DNA from: Bradyrhizobium sp. LMTR 3
GTDB taxonomy: Bacteria; Pseudomonadota; Alphaproteobacteria; Rhizobiales; Xanthobacteraceae
NCBI RefSeq assembly: GCF_001693485.1
Contig: NZ_MAXC01000002.1
Coordinates: 248,001-312,000, forward strand
DNA length: 64,000 nt
Direction of reading: 5' to 3'
Shown here piece by piece: positions 9,506 to 18,339 of this stretch. The notes under the pieces were generated by a model. It had not been told where the DNA came from, made no database searches, and worked only from the letters and a program-made list of their open reading frames with translations. Positions within the stretch are counted from its first letter, which is position 1; every line of letters starts with the position of its first letter. The position numbers were made by a program, and so were the translations under genes.

Positions 9506-9607
9506 GGGGACTTCGCGTCGAGACGCCTGTCATTTGGGCGTCGCCTGCGACAGATGATCTAAATCCGCACGGTTGACCTTCACGCTCCAGCGGTATTGGT
9601 AAGACGG

Positions 9608-10222
9608 ATGAACATCGCTACAACCAGGGGGCAGGCCAAGACCCTGTCCCTGCCGAATATTCTAACCTACGCCCGTATTGCCGCCATTCCGGTGGTGGTC
9701 GGCTGCGTTTTTGCCCAATCCATCCAGGACGGCCCGCTGTGGCTGCGCTGGGTAGCGCTGGCGGTCTTCCTCGCCGCCGCCGTGACTGATTACCTCGATG
9801 GCTACTATGCGCGAATTTGGGACCAGCAGTCCGCCTTTGGCCGGATGCTCGATCCGATCGCCGACAAGCTCCTGGTAGCGTCCTGCCTCTTGATGTTGGC
9901 AGCCGATAGCAGCATCCATGGCTGGACCCTGTGGGCCGCCATCGTGATCCTGTGCCGCGAGATTCTGGTCTCGGGCTTGAGGGAATATCTCGCGGCGTTG
10001 CGGGTCAGCGTACCCGTGACCAAGCTGGCCAAATGGAAGACCACGATCCAACTGGTCGCAATCGGTTTCCTGATCGCGGGCGAAGCAGGCGAGCAGCTCC
10101 TGCCTGCGACCACCCTGATCGGGATCGTCCTGCTGTGGATGTCGGCGCTCTTCACGATCTACACCGGCTGGGACTATTTCCGCGCCGGGATCCATCACCT
10201 CATCAAGGAGGATGAGGGATGA
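9608..10222 (+). CDS. pgsA: CDP-diacylglycerol--glycerol-3-phosphate 3-phosphatidyltransferase
   Basis: Integral membrane enzyme of phosphatidylglycerol synthesis. 204 residues with several hydrophobic segments and the full CDP-alcohol phosphotransferase signature D61-x2-DG-x2-AR-x8-G-x3-D82-x3-D86 (DYLDGYYAR...GRMLDPIAD). ATG 9608 is preferred; a TTG at 9596 would add four residues. The stop overlaps moaD (ATGA), so pgsA-moaD-moaE-prmB are probably one transcript, though their functions differ. Confidence 0.95.
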   Translation: MNIATTRGQAKTLSLPNILTYARIAAIPVVVGCVFAQSIQDGPLWLRWVALAVFLAAAVTDYLDGYYARIWDQQSAFGRMLDPIADKLLVASCLLMLAADSSIHGWTLWAAIVILCREILVSGLREYLAALRVSVPVTKLAKWKTTIQLVAIGFLIAGEAGEQLLPATTLIGIVLLWMSALFTIYTGWDYFRAGIHHLIKEDEG

Positions 10223-10470
10223 GGGTCAAATATTTCGCCTGGGTGCGTGAGCGGGTCGGCGTCGCAGAAGAAACCATCGAACCGCCGGCCGACGTGCGCA
10301 CCGTTGCCGATCTGATCGGCTGGCTTTCCAGCCGTGGCGAGACTTACGCTCATGCCTTCGAGAAGCCGAAGGTGATCCGCGCCGCGATCGACCAGGCCCA
10401 TGTCAAGCCCGATGCCGTGATATCCGGCGCGCGCGAGATTGCGTTCTTCCCGCCGATGACCGGCGGTTGA
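10219..10470 (+). CDS. moaD: Molybdopterin synthase small subunit MoaD
   Basis: Ubiquitin-like sulfur carrier of 83 residues for molybdenum cofactor synthesis. It ends in the required Gly-Gly (PPMTGG), which is adenylated and thiocarboxylated. The start overlaps the pgsA stop by four bases and has AAGGAGG upstream. MoaE follows after 7 bases, so both halves of molybdopterin synthase are made together. Confidence 0.95.
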   Translation: MRVKYFAWVRERVGVAEETIEPPADVRTVADLIGWLSSRGETYAHAFEKPKVIRAAIDQAHVKPDAVISGAREIAFFPPMTGG

Positions 10471-10477
10471 GCTGCCT

Positions 10478-10945
10478 ATGTCCGTCACCGCGACCATTCG
10501 CATCCAGGAAGCGGATTTCGACGCTGCGCAGGAGATCGCGGCGCTCACCGGAGGCCGCACCGATATCGGCGCGGTCGTCACGTTCAGCGGCATCTGCCGC
10601 GGCAGCGAAAACGGCGAGCCGATCGCAGCCCTGACGCTCGAGCATTATCCCGGCATGGCCGAGGCCGAGATCGGGCGCCACGCCGACGAGGCGCTGTCGC
10701 GCTGGCCCTTGCAGGGCCTCACCATCATTCACCGGTTCGGCCGCATCGCGCCGGGCGAGAACATCGTGCTCGTGGTAACCGCCTCACCGCATCGCCAGGC
10801 GGCCTTTGAAGCGGCGGAATTCCTGATGGATTATCTGAAGACCAACGCGCCGTTCTGGAAGCGCGAGGAAAGCGAAAAAGGCACAAGCTGGATCGAAGCC
10901 CGCGATCATGACGATGCCGCAGCCGCGCGCTGGACCAGGTCCTGA
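10478..10945 (+). CDS. moaE: Molybdopterin synthase catalytic subunit MoaE
   Basis: 155 residues. It converts cyclic pyranopterin monophosphate to molybdopterin with MoaD thiocarboxylate. Family features include GAVVTFSGICRG, LTLEHYPGMAE, IIHRFGRIAPGE and the C-terminal K-T-N-A-P-F-W-K-R-E segment that carries the active-site lysine. The stop shares its last base with the prmB start (TGATG), showing coupling. Confidence 0.96.
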   Translation: MSVTATIRIQEADFDAAQEIAALTGGRTDIGAVVTFSGICRGSENGEPIAALTLEHYPGMAEAEIGRHADEALSRWPLQGLTIIHRFGRIAPGENIVLVVTASPHRQAAFEAAEFLMDYLKTNAPFWKREESEKGTSWIEARDHDDAAAARWTRS

Positions 10946-11910
10946 TGGCCAAGCGCACCAAGCCGGCGGCGAAGCGCGGCCAGACCGCATCGAGACTTCC
11001 CAAGGTCGGCGCGGGAGAATTGCTGACGCCGCTCGATTTCGTCCGCTATGCCGTCAGCCGCTTCGTCGAGGCCAAACTGGTATTTGCGCACGGCACCACC
11101 GATCCGCTTGCCGAAGCCGCGTTCCTGGTCTGCGAAGCGCTGCACCTGCACCCCGACCAGTTCGAGACATTCGCGACCACGCGCGTCACCGCCGCCGAAG
11201 GCGAGAAGATCCTCGATCTGATCGCGCGCCGCGTCACCACGCGAAAGCCCGCCGCCTATCTCGTCAACAAAATCTACATGCGCGGCCTGCCCTTTTACGT
11301 CGACGAACGCACCATCGTGCCGCGCTCCTTCATCGGCGAATTGCTGGACCAGCACTTCGGCCGCGACGGCGATGACGAGGCCGGCTCGCTGATCTCGGAC
11401 CCTGACACGGTGGAAAGCGTGCTCGATCTCTGCACCGGCTCGGGCTGCCTCGCCATCCTGGCCAGCCGGAATTTTCCGAATGCGGCGATCGACGCCGTGG
11501 ATATCTCCAAGGATGCGCTCGAAGTCGCCGCGCGCAATGTCGGCGATTACGGGCTTCAGGACAGGCTCACGCTGTACCGCGGCGATCTGTTCAAGCCGCT
11601 GGGGGACAAGCGCTACGACCTCATCATTTCCAATCCGCCCTATGTCGACGCGGAGGGCATGGCCGGCCTGCCGCGCGAATGCCGTGCCGAACCGAAACTC
11701 GCCTTCGATGGCGGCTTCGACGGGCTCGACATTGTCAGGCGCATCCTCGACGAGGCGGTCGCGCACCTGACGCCGCAGGGTGGGCTATTATGCGAGATCG
11801 GCCGCTGCCGCCCACAACTGGAAGCCGCCTATCCGCAACTGCCGCTGCTCTGGCTCGATACCGAGGAATCCGAGGGCGAAGTATTCTGGATCGCGGCGAC
11901 CGATCTCTGA
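10945..11910 (+). CDS. prmB: Ribosomal protein L3 glutamine N5-methyltransferase (PrmB)
   Basis: HemK-family methyltransferase of 321 residues. An N-terminal helical region is followed by SAM motif I VLDLCTGSGCLAIL (about 159-172), acidic D185 (AVDIS), and the catalytic NPPY at 230-233 that holds the target glutamine. The basic N-terminus (MAKRTKPAAKRG) and the sequence YLVNKIYMRGLPFYVDERTIVPRS favour PrmB over PrmC. It overlaps the moaE stop by one base. Confidence 0.88.
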   Translation: MAKRTKPAAKRGQTASRLPKVGAGELLTPLDFVRYAVSRFVEAKLVFAHGTTDPLAEAAFLVCEALHLHPDQFETFATTRVTAAEGEKILDLIARRVTTRKPAAYLVNKIYMRGLPFYVDERTIVPRSFIGELLDQHFGRDGDDEAGSLISDPDTVESVLDLCTGSGCLAILASRNFPNAAIDAVDISKDALEVAARNVGDYGLQDRLTLYRGDLFKPLGDKRYDLIISNPPYVDAEGMAGLPRECRAEPKLAFDGGFDGLDIVRRILDEAVAHLTPQGGLLCEIGRCRPQLEAAYPQLPLLWLDTEESEGEVFWIAATDL

Positions 11911-12014
11911 ACTGTCGATTGCGCGAAAATATCACGTCGTGGTGGCGTTCCCGTATCGCGACGAAACTGGTACCTTGGGGCAAATCCGACGTTCGAGCTG
12001 AAAAGAGGCCTTCC

Positions 12015-13361
12015 ATGCTGGACAAGAGCCCCCGCCCCACCCCCGTCAACGTTCCGAACGATCTCGCCGCGCACTGGATGCCGTTCACCGCGAACCGGGC
12101 GTTCAAGAAGAACCCGCGGCTGCTCGCCGGCGCGAAAGACATGCACTACTTCACCGTCGACGGCCGCAAGATCATCGACGGTGCCTCGGGCATGTGGTGC
12201 ACTAATGCCGGACACGGCCGCACCGAGATTTCGTCGGCGATCGCCAAGCAGGCCGAGGCGCTGGACTACGCGCCGCCGTTCCAGTTCGGCATCCCGCAGG
12301 CCTTCGAACTTGCGAGCCGCATCGCCGAGCTGGCGCCCGATGGGCTCGACCACGTCTTCTTCTGCAATTCCGGATCGGAAGCGGCCGACACCGCGCTCAA
12401 GATTGCGCTGGCCTATCACCAGATCAACGGCCAGGGCAGCCGCATCCGCCTGATCGGACGCGAGCGCGGCTATCACGGCGTCGGCTTCGGCGGCACCTCC
12501 GTCGGCGGCATCGTCGGCAACCGAAAACTGTTCGGCTCGCTGCTCACCGGCGTCGACCATCTGCCGGCGACCTATGACCGCGAGAAGCAGGCGTTCAGCA
12601 AGGGCGAGCCGGAATACGGCGCGCATTTCGCCGATGAACTCGAGCGGCTCGTCAACTTGCATGGCGCCAACACCATCGCGGCGGTGATCGTCGAGCCGAT
12701 GGCTGGCTCGACCGGCGTGCTCCCGGCACCGAAGGGCTATCTCAAGCGGCTGCGCGAGATCACCCAGAAGCACGGCATCTTGCTGATCTTCGACGAGGTC
12801 ATCACCGGCTATGGCCGGCTCGGCTTTACCTTTGCCGCCGAACGCTACGGCGTCACGCCCGACATGCTGACCTTCGCCAAGGGCGTCACCAATGGCGCCG
12901 CGCCGATGGGCGGCGTGCTGGTGCGCGACACCATCCATGATGCCTTCATGAGCGGCCCGGAACATGTGACCGAGCTAGCCCATGGCTACACCTATTCCGT
13001 GCATCCGCTGGCCTGCGCCGCGGCTCTCGCCACCCTCGACATCTACCGCGACGAAAAGCTGTTCGAGCGCGCGCGTGAGCTCGAGCCGAAATTCGCCGAC
13101 GCCGTGATGTCGTTGCGCAACGAACCGGGCGTCGTGGATATCCGCACCGTCGGCCTGACCGCCGGCATCGATCTCGCGCCCCAGGCCGACGCGCCGGGCA
13201 AGCGCGGCTTTGCCGGGCTCAACAGCGCCTTCCACGACCATGATCTGATGCTGCGGGTGGCCGGCGATACGCTGGCGCTGACCCCGCCCTTGATCATCAC
13301 CGAAGACCAGATCGGCGAGATTATGGACAAGGTCGCCAAGGTGATCCGAGCGACGGCGTAG
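12015..13361 (+). CDS. Class III aminotransferase (beta-alanine/omega-amino acid--pyruvate type)
   Basis: PLP-dependent transaminase of 448 residues. N-terminal AHWMPFTANRAFKKNPR is typical of omega-amino acid:pyruvate aminotransferases. The cofactor region shows FFCNSGSEAADTALKIA, IFDEVITGYGRLG (PLP-contacting Asp) and Schiff-base lysine K289 in FAKGVTNGAAPMGG. AAGAGG lies 9 bases before ATG 12015. The substrate is probably beta-alanine or another omega-amino acid with pyruvate as acceptor, but sequence alone cannot fix it. It is monocistronic here. Confidence 0.88.
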   Translation: MLDKSPRPTPVNVPNDLAAHWMPFTANRAFKKNPRLLAGAKDMHYFTVDGRKIIDGASGMWCTNAGHGRTEISSAIAKQAEALDYAPPFQFGIPQAFELASRIAELAPDGLDHVFFCNSGSEAADTALKIALAYHQINGQGSRIRLIGRERGYHGVGFGGTSVGGIVGNRKLFGSLLTGVDHLPATYDREKQAFSKGEPEYGAHFADELERLVNLHGANTIAAVIVEPMAGSTGVLPAPKGYLKRLREITQKHGILLIFDEVITGYGRLGFTFAAERYGVTPDMLTFAKGVTNGAAPMGGVLVRDTIHDAFMSGPEHVTELAHGYTYSVHPLACAAALATLDIYRDEKLFERARELEPKFADAVMSLRNEPGVVDIRTVGLTAGIDLAPQADAPGKRGFAGLNSAFHDHDLMLRVAGDTLALTPPLIITEDQIGEIMDKVAKVIRATA

Positions 13362-13463
13362 GCGCCAGCGTCCGCTCTGACCGGGCAGGAACATTCGAAA
13401 CGACCCTGCGTTCATTACCTTTGGCGGAGGCGATCCTGCCTCCGCCAGCGGAGGATTGCGGAA

Positions 13464-14045
13464 ATGCTCGCGCCTTCGAGCGGCTTGCTGCGCGCCGGGA
13501 TCAAACTCAAGCTGAATCAGGTCAAGCTGGCGACGCGGTCGTATTTGCGCGATCGGACCCATCAGGCGACCGGAACGATGACTTCCTATGCCATCGCCGC
13601 AGGCCTGTTCGCAGCAGCGGGCATTTTCCTGATCGCCGCCTGCCTGGTCGGCATGACCGCGCTGTTTCGCTGGATCGAGATCCATTACGGGCCGTTTTGG
13701 GCCTTCGGCGCGATCGGCGCATTGCTCGCGACAATCGCCGCGATTTGCGCCGGGCTCGCCGCCGCCAAACTCAGACAAAGGCCGCCGCAGTTTCCTTCGC
13801 TTACAAGCCGCCTGCGCGTGGCGATCAAGGCCAGTCCGATTGAACCGGACCAGATCGAAGCGACGCGGGACACCGCCAGGTCAATTTTGCAGGCGGCCTC
13901 GGCACCTCCCACGCGCAGCCGTGCTCGGCGCCGATCCCCGGGAAGGGACACCAGGCATCTGCAGGCCGGTCTTATCCTGATGGCGACATTACTGGGCCTG
14001 GCGGCAACGCGACGGCGATGGCATGCGCGGCACTCGGACGTTTGA
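13464..14045 (+). CDS. Membrane protein, putative holin-X/DUF1469 type
   Basis: 193 residues with two adjacent membrane segments (about 42-67 and 75-100) after a basic amphipathic start, then an Arg/Ser/Pro-rich cytoplasmic stretch and a third hydrophobic segment (about 167-182). This layout is that of the phage holin superfamily III (holin-X) proteins found widely on chromosomes without phage genes; no lysin or phage gene is nearby, so a lysis role is unlikely. GCGGAGGA precedes ATG 13464. Confidence 0.65.
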   Translation: MLAPSSGLLRAGIKLKLNQVKLATRSYLRDRTHQATGTMTSYAIAAGLFAAAGIFLIAACLVGMTALFRWIEIHYGPFWAFGAIGALLATIAAICAGLAAAKLRQRPPQFPSLTSRLRVAIKASPIEPDQIEATRDTARSILQAASAPPTRSRARRRSPGRDTRHLQAGLILMATLLGLAATRRRWHARHSDV

Positions 14046-14094
14046 CGGCGCAACGGCGCTGGCTATTGCACCGCTTTGATCGCAGGTTCCGACC

Positions 14095-14132
14095 GTGTTC
14101 AAAGAACACTAGCTCTGCGAATCAACATTGAT
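14095..14132. promoter_or_regulatory. Two adjacent dyads upstream of the TipF-like gene
   Basis: GTGTTC-AAA-GAACAC (14095-14109) is a perfect dyad with a 3-base spacer. Twelve bases on, ATCAA-CA-TTGAT (14121-14132) is a second one. They lie in the 189-base gap before the TipF-like start, at about -140 to -103 from the ATG. Operator function is an inference. Confidence 0.35.
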
Positions 14133-14234
14133 GCTAAGGTTGCGCCGCCGGGAAAAGCGCAAGTCAGACGATGCCTGAAACTTCCGTGTTTTCCCGGGGG
14201 AGCACAGTTCGGACCTGAAGGCGTAGCGCGCGAC

Positions 14235-15707
14235 ATGATTCGCATTTCGACCATTTTCATCGCCATCTGCATGGTGCTGGTTGCAGCCTCGCTCGGCCTC
14301 GTCCTGCATGCGGTGGCGGGCTTCAACGGCACCGAATCCGCGATCGTGGCGCTCACCGCGCTGACCTTCCTGATCCTCTACAACGCCGTGTCGATGCGGC
14401 TGCGCGACCGCTCGGACGTCGGCGGTCAGATCGCCGATCTTTCCCGCGGCACCGCCGACCTCGCCCGTCAGGTCGCCGAATTCGGCCGCCGGCTCGCCGC
14501 CGTCGAGGGCCGCCTGGTGTCGGCGAACTCCGCAAGCTCCGACCGCATCCAGGCGGTGGTCGGCGAAATCAACGAGCTCGGCGTCCTGGTCAAGCAACTG
14601 GCCGTCTCGGTGGCGGGCCATGAGGATCTCTTGGCCTCGAGCGCGGCCGCGGCGTCCCCCGCCCCGGCCGGCCGCCCGGATCCCGAACCTCCGAGCGAAC
14701 CGGCGATCGCCGCGGAGCAAGCCGCGCCGATCGTCGCCAAGCCCGTACCGGCTGCTGCCGCGAGGCCGGCAGCGGCTGCAATTGCCGCGGAAGCCGCCCC
14801 TCCCTCGCGCAACCAGCCGCAACTGCTTGCCGCGGTGAAGAACGCCGTCGAGGAAAACCGGCTCGACATCTACCTGCAGCCGATGGTGACGCTGCCGCAG
14901 CGCAAAGTGCGCTTTTACGAGGCGGTGACGCGGCTGCGCGACGACAGGGATCAGATCCTCGCCGCCGATGATTTCATCCCCACCGCCGAAGCCGGCGGGC
15001 TGATCGGCAAAATCGATCACATGGTGATGCTGCGCTGTATCCAGGTGTTGCGCCGCCTGATGGTGCGCAACAAGGATGTCGGCGTGTTCTGCAACGTCTC
15101 GGCGGCGACGCTCGGCAACGCCGCCAATTTCGCGCAATGCCTCGACTTCCTGGAGGCCAATCGGGCGCTGGCGCCCTCCTTCGTGCTCGAATTCAAGCAG
15201 GCGACGTTCCGCCAGCTCCGCCCGACCGAAATCGAGAATCTCGCCGCGCTGTCGCAGCGTGGTTACCGCTTCTCGATCGACCATGTCACCGACTTGCGGA
15301 TCGAGCCGCGCGACCTCGCCGATCGCGGCGTCCGTTTCATCAAGGTGCCCGCGGCGTTGCTGCTCGATCCCAAGCAGAGCTCGACCTCGGACATCCACCC
15401 TTCCGATCTTTCCGACCTGCTCGGCCGTTTCGGCATCGACCTGATCGCCGAGAAGATCGAGGGCGAGCGCGCGGTGGTGGACCTGCTCGACTATGACGTG
15501 CGGTTTGGACAGGGCTTTCTGTTTGCGCCGCCGCGGCCGTTGCGGCCCGAGGGGGCATCTGCTACCGGCGGGGCGACACCGAACAAGGAATCCGGCAGCC
15601 CCAATGGCCTCAGCAACCCCGTCCCCATGGTCAGCCAGGCCGCAGAGCCGCCGATGCGCGCGACCGGCAATGCCGCGTTGGCGCGCCGTGCCGCGGGACC
15701 GGGCTAA
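14235..15707 (+). CDS. TipF-like membrane protein with degenerate EAL domain
   Basis: 490 residues. Two N-terminal membrane segments (about 5-28 and 33-52), a coiled-coil region (60-125), an Ala/Pro linker (135-195) and an EAL domain (200-435). This is the architecture of Caulobacter TipF, a c-di-GMP effector for flagellar placement. Active-site review: EAL reads EAV (229-231); N287, E319, D349, K370, E406/E409 and Q426 are present, but the second Asp of the DDFGTG motif is His350 and the loop is lost (DHVTDL). I infer c-di-GMP binding rather than hydrolysis. The start at 14235 begins the first membrane helix. Confidence 0.75.
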   Translation: MIRISTIFIAICMVLVAASLGLVLHAVAGFNGTESAIVALTALTFLILYNAVSMRLRDRSDVGGQIADLSRGTADLARQVAEFGRRLAAVEGRLVSANSASSDRIQAVVGEINELGVLVKQLAVSVAGHEDLLASSAAAASPAPAGRPDPEPPSEPAIAAEQAAPIVAKPVPAAAARPAAAAIAAEAAPPSRNQPQLLAAVKNAVEENRLDIYLQPMVTLPQRKVRFYEAVTRLRDDRDQILAADDFIPTAEAGGLIGKIDHMVMLRCIQVLRRLMVRNKDVGVFCNVSAATLGNAANFAQCLDFLEANRALAPSFVLEFKQATFRQLRPTEIENLAALSQRGYRFSIDHVTDLRIEPRDLADRGVRFIKVPAALLLDPKQSSTSDIHPSDLSDLLGRFGIDLIAEKIEGERAVVDLLDYDVRFGQGFLFAPPRPLRPEGASATGGATPNKESGSPNGLSNPVPMVSQAAEPPMRATGNAALARRAAGPG

Positions 15708-15722
15708 GAGGCTTCCGACATC

Positions 15723-16577
15723 ATGACCTCATTGCGCTTCGTCGAGCGGCTACGCGACCTCGTGGACGGCGTCGAGGTCATCCTGTCCGATATATGGGGC
15801 GTGGTGCACAACGGGCTGGAGTCCTTCCCCGAAGCCTGCGAGGCGCTGCACACCTGCCGCCAGCGTGGAGCTACCGTCATCCTGATCACCAACGCACCGC
15901 GGCCGGCCGATTCCGTGCAGCGGCAATTGCGCAAGCTCGGTGTCGCCGATGAAACCTACGACGCCATCGTCTCTTCCGGCGACCTGACCCGGAGTTTCGT
16001 CGCCGATCACCCCGGCAAGAAAATATTCTGGATCGGTCCGGAACGGGACTCCTCGATCCATCGCGGGCTCGACGCTGTGATGGCGCCGCTGGAGCAGGCC
16101 GACTACATCATCTGCACCGGCCTGTTCGACGACGAAACCGAATCGGCGGAAGACTATCGCGCGATGATGCTGCAGGCGCGCGAGCACAAGCTGCCGCTGA
16201 TTTGCGCCAATCCCGACATCGTCGTCGAACGCGGCGACCGGTTGATCTATTGCGCGGGCGCGATCGCCGAGCTTTATCGCGAGCTCGGCGGCGAGGCGAT
16301 CTTCTACGGCAAGCCGCACCGGCCGATTTATGAACGCGCGATGGCGCTCGCCGCCGAGCGCCGCGGCCATTCGGCGCCGCTCGACCGCGTGCTGGCCATC
16401 GGGGATTCCGTGCGGACCGATCTCACCGGCGCGCACGGCTTCGGAATCGATTGTCTTTTCCTCACCCGCGGCATCCATTCCGAGGAGTTCGAGGGCATCG
16501 ACCAGCTCGACCCGGCCTCGGTGAAGGAGCTGTTCGGACATCCACCCCGCGCGCTGATGCGGGAGCTGCGGTGGTAG
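15723..16577 (+). CDS. HAD-superfamily hydrolase, TIGR01459 family
   Basis: 284-residue NagD-type subclass IIA HAD phosphatase. The nucleophile motif appears as LSDIWGVVHNG, motif II as ITNAPRP, and motif III/IV as GKPHRPIYERA and VLAIGDSVRTDLTGA, with the cap between them. The start has AGAGG upstream and lies 15 bases after the TipF-like stop, so the two genes are probably cotranscribed. The substrate is unknown; family members are usually called sugar-phosphate hydrolases. Confidence 0.85.
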   Translation: MTSLRFVERLRDLVDGVEVILSDIWGVVHNGLESFPEACEALHTCRQRGATVILITNAPRPADSVQRQLRKLGVADETYDAIVSSGDLTRSFVADHPGKKIFWIGPERDSSIHRGLDAVMAPLEQADYIICTGLFDDETESAEDYRAMMLQAREHKLPLICANPDIVVERGDRLIYCAGAIAELYRELGGEAIFYGKPHRPIYERAMALAAERRGHSAPLDRVLAIGDSVRTDLTGAHGFGIDCLFLTRGIHSEEFEGIDQLDPASVKELFGHPPRALMRELRW

Positions 16578-16744
16578 GTGCATCGCTGCACCGGACTCAA
16601 AATTGCGAAAACAACCCCATGCAAAGTAGAAATGGGCCTTACGTCATCCGAAAATGCAAGACCTGGCAGGGCTCATGAGAGCGCAGCATGCCCGGGATGG
16701 GGCCGGGCATCACGAGAATTGAAACGAGCTGGAGATCAGACGCC

Positions 16745-17140
16745 TTACGCCGTCGCCATGTCCGGGAAGACCGCCTCGATCTTGGTCTTCAGCGTCGCCG
16801 CGTTGAACGGCTTGACGATGTAATTGTTCACGCCGGCCTTCTTGGCAGCGATCACGTTCTCGGTCTTGGATTCCGCCGTGATCATGATGAAGGGGGTGGT
16901 GGCGAGATTGGGGTCGGCGCGGACTTCCTTGAGCAGGTCGTAGCCGGTCATCGGCTCCATGTTCCAGTCCGAGATCACCAGTCCGTATTTCTTGCTGCGC
17001 ATCTTGTTCAGCGCGGCCGAGCCGTCGCTGGCGTCGTCGATGTTGTCGAAGCCGAGCTGCTTCAAAAGATTTCGGATGATGCGGATCATGGTGCTGTAGT
17101 CATCAACCACCAGAACCGGCATGGACAAATCAACCGCCAT
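16745..17140 (-). CDS. Single-domain response regulator, CheY-like
   Basis: 131 residues comprising one receiver domain and no output domain. Acidic pocket D13-D14, phospho-acceptor D58 (VISDWNMEP), T88 and K110 (IVKPF) are all present. The NMEPMTGYDLL segment is typical of chemotaxis CheY. ATG 17140 is preferred because the GTG 12 bases upstream lies inside the GGGGG Shine-Dalgarno. No other che gene is adjacent; a CheZ-like phosphatase is encoded about 40 kb away at 56980. Confidence 0.9.
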   Translation of the reverse strand: MAVDLSMPVLVVDDYSTMIRIIRNLLKQLGFDNIDDASDGSAALNKMRSKKYGLVISDWNMEPMTGYDLLKEVRADPNLATTPFIMITAESKTENVIAAKKAGVNNYIVKPFNAATLKTKIEAVFPDMATA

Positions 17141-17358
17141 CTTTTCCCCCACTCAACGCTGACGCCACAAATTATGGATAAGCCTGCGCGACCCGCAGTC
17201 CCTCCCCCATCTGTAGCATCAGCCATTAAACAGCCCGTAAACGGGCGAAGCCGGATTGCATCCGTTTGGGCCAACCCGCCCCGCTTGACTTCAGCAGGCC
17301 CCCCGCGTCACGGTCCGGCCGCGTTCACCGAGCTCGAAACTCCTGAAGAATCCCTGAA

Positions 17359-18339
17359 ATGACCGGTTTTACCGTTATCCGAGACACCACCCCTGCCGCC
17401 GACATCCCTCGCGGGGCGGTGGTCGCCATGGGTAATTTCGACGGCGTCCATCTGGGCCACCGGGCCGTGATTGACGCGGCCTTGCGGATGGGCCACGCCC
17501 ACGGCAAGCCGGCCTTTGCGGTTACTTTCGAGCCGCATCCGCGCAGCTTTTTCAGCCCGAACAGCCCCCAGTTCCGCCTCTCCGACGAGACCAACAAGCT
17601 GCGTCTGCTGGCCGGAACGGGGCTGAACGGCGCGGTCGTGATGACCTTCGACAAGACCCGCGCCGGAACCTCGGCGCAAGATTTCATTCACCATGACCTG
17701 ATCGGGCGGCTCGGCGTCAGCGGCATTGCCGTCGGCTACGACTTTCATTTCGGCAAGGGCCGGGCCGGCTCGCCGAGCCTGTTGGTCAGCGAGGGGCCGC
17801 GGCTCGGCATCGAGGTCGACGTCCAGGCCCATGTCGATATCGAGGAGCGGCCGGTGTCCTCCAGCGCGATCCGCATGGCGCTGGCGGAGGGCCAGATCGA
17901 CGAAGCCACCGCCATGCTGGGCGGGCCGTGGTTCGTCAGCGGCGCGGTGATCCATGGCGAGAAGCGCGGCCGTGACCTCGGATACCCCACCGCCAACATC
18001 CGCCTCGACAAGAATTGCAGCCTCAAGCATGGCATCTATGCGGTGCGGGTCGGGCGCGGGCAAGGAAAGGATCATGTGCGCTTCGACGCTGTCGCAAGCT
18101 TCGGCCGCCGCCCGACTTTCGACAACGGCGCCCCGCTGTTGGAAGTGTTCCTGTTCGACTTCGACGGCGACCTCTATGGCGCGGTGCTCGATGTCGCCTT
18201 CATCGGCTTCATCCGGGACGAACTTAAATTCGACTCGATCGACGCGTTGATCCGGCAGATGGACGACGACAGCGCGCACGCCCGCGCGCGGCTCGCTGCC
18301 GCGCCCGATGCGTTTCCGAGGCTCGGAGTGATCGATTGA
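17359..18339 (+). CDS. ribF: Bifunctional riboflavin kinase/FAD synthetase
   Basis: 326 residues; converts riboflavin to FMN and FMN to FAD. The N-terminal nucleotidyltransferase domain has GNFDGVHLGHRAVI, FEPHPRSFF and RVSS-type SSSAIRMAL. The C-terminal flavokinase domain has GYPTANI and VFLFDFDGDLYG. No FMN riboswitch is visible in the 218-base gap shared with the divergent cheY. The sugar acetyltransferase overlaps its stop. Confidence 0.96.
   Translation: MTGFTVIRDTTPAADIPRGAVVAMGNFDGVHLGHRAVIDAALRMGHAHGKPAFAVTFEPHPRSFFSPNSPQFRLSDETNKLRLLAGTGLNGAVVMTFDKTRAGTSAQDFIHHDLIGRLGVSGIAVGYDFHFGKGRAGSPSLLVSEGPRLGIEVDVQAHVDIEERPVSSSAIRMALAEGQIDEATAMLGGPWFVSGAVIHGEKRGRDLGYPTANIRLDKNCSLKHGIYAVRVGRGQGKDHVRFDAVASFGRRPTFDNGAPLLEVFLFDFDGDLYGAVLDVAFIGFIRDELKFDSIDALIRQMDDDSAHARARLAAAPDAFPRLGVID

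Noticed and set aside
13464..14045. Holin-like protein as a prophage remnant
   Set aside because: No endolysin, integrase, structural phage gene or attachment site is near; this membrane family is common on chromosomes.
14055..14080. Sigma-54 type promoter (TGGC-N10-GC) before the TipF-like gene
   Set aside because: Only the GG and GC doublets fit; the flanking consensus is poor.
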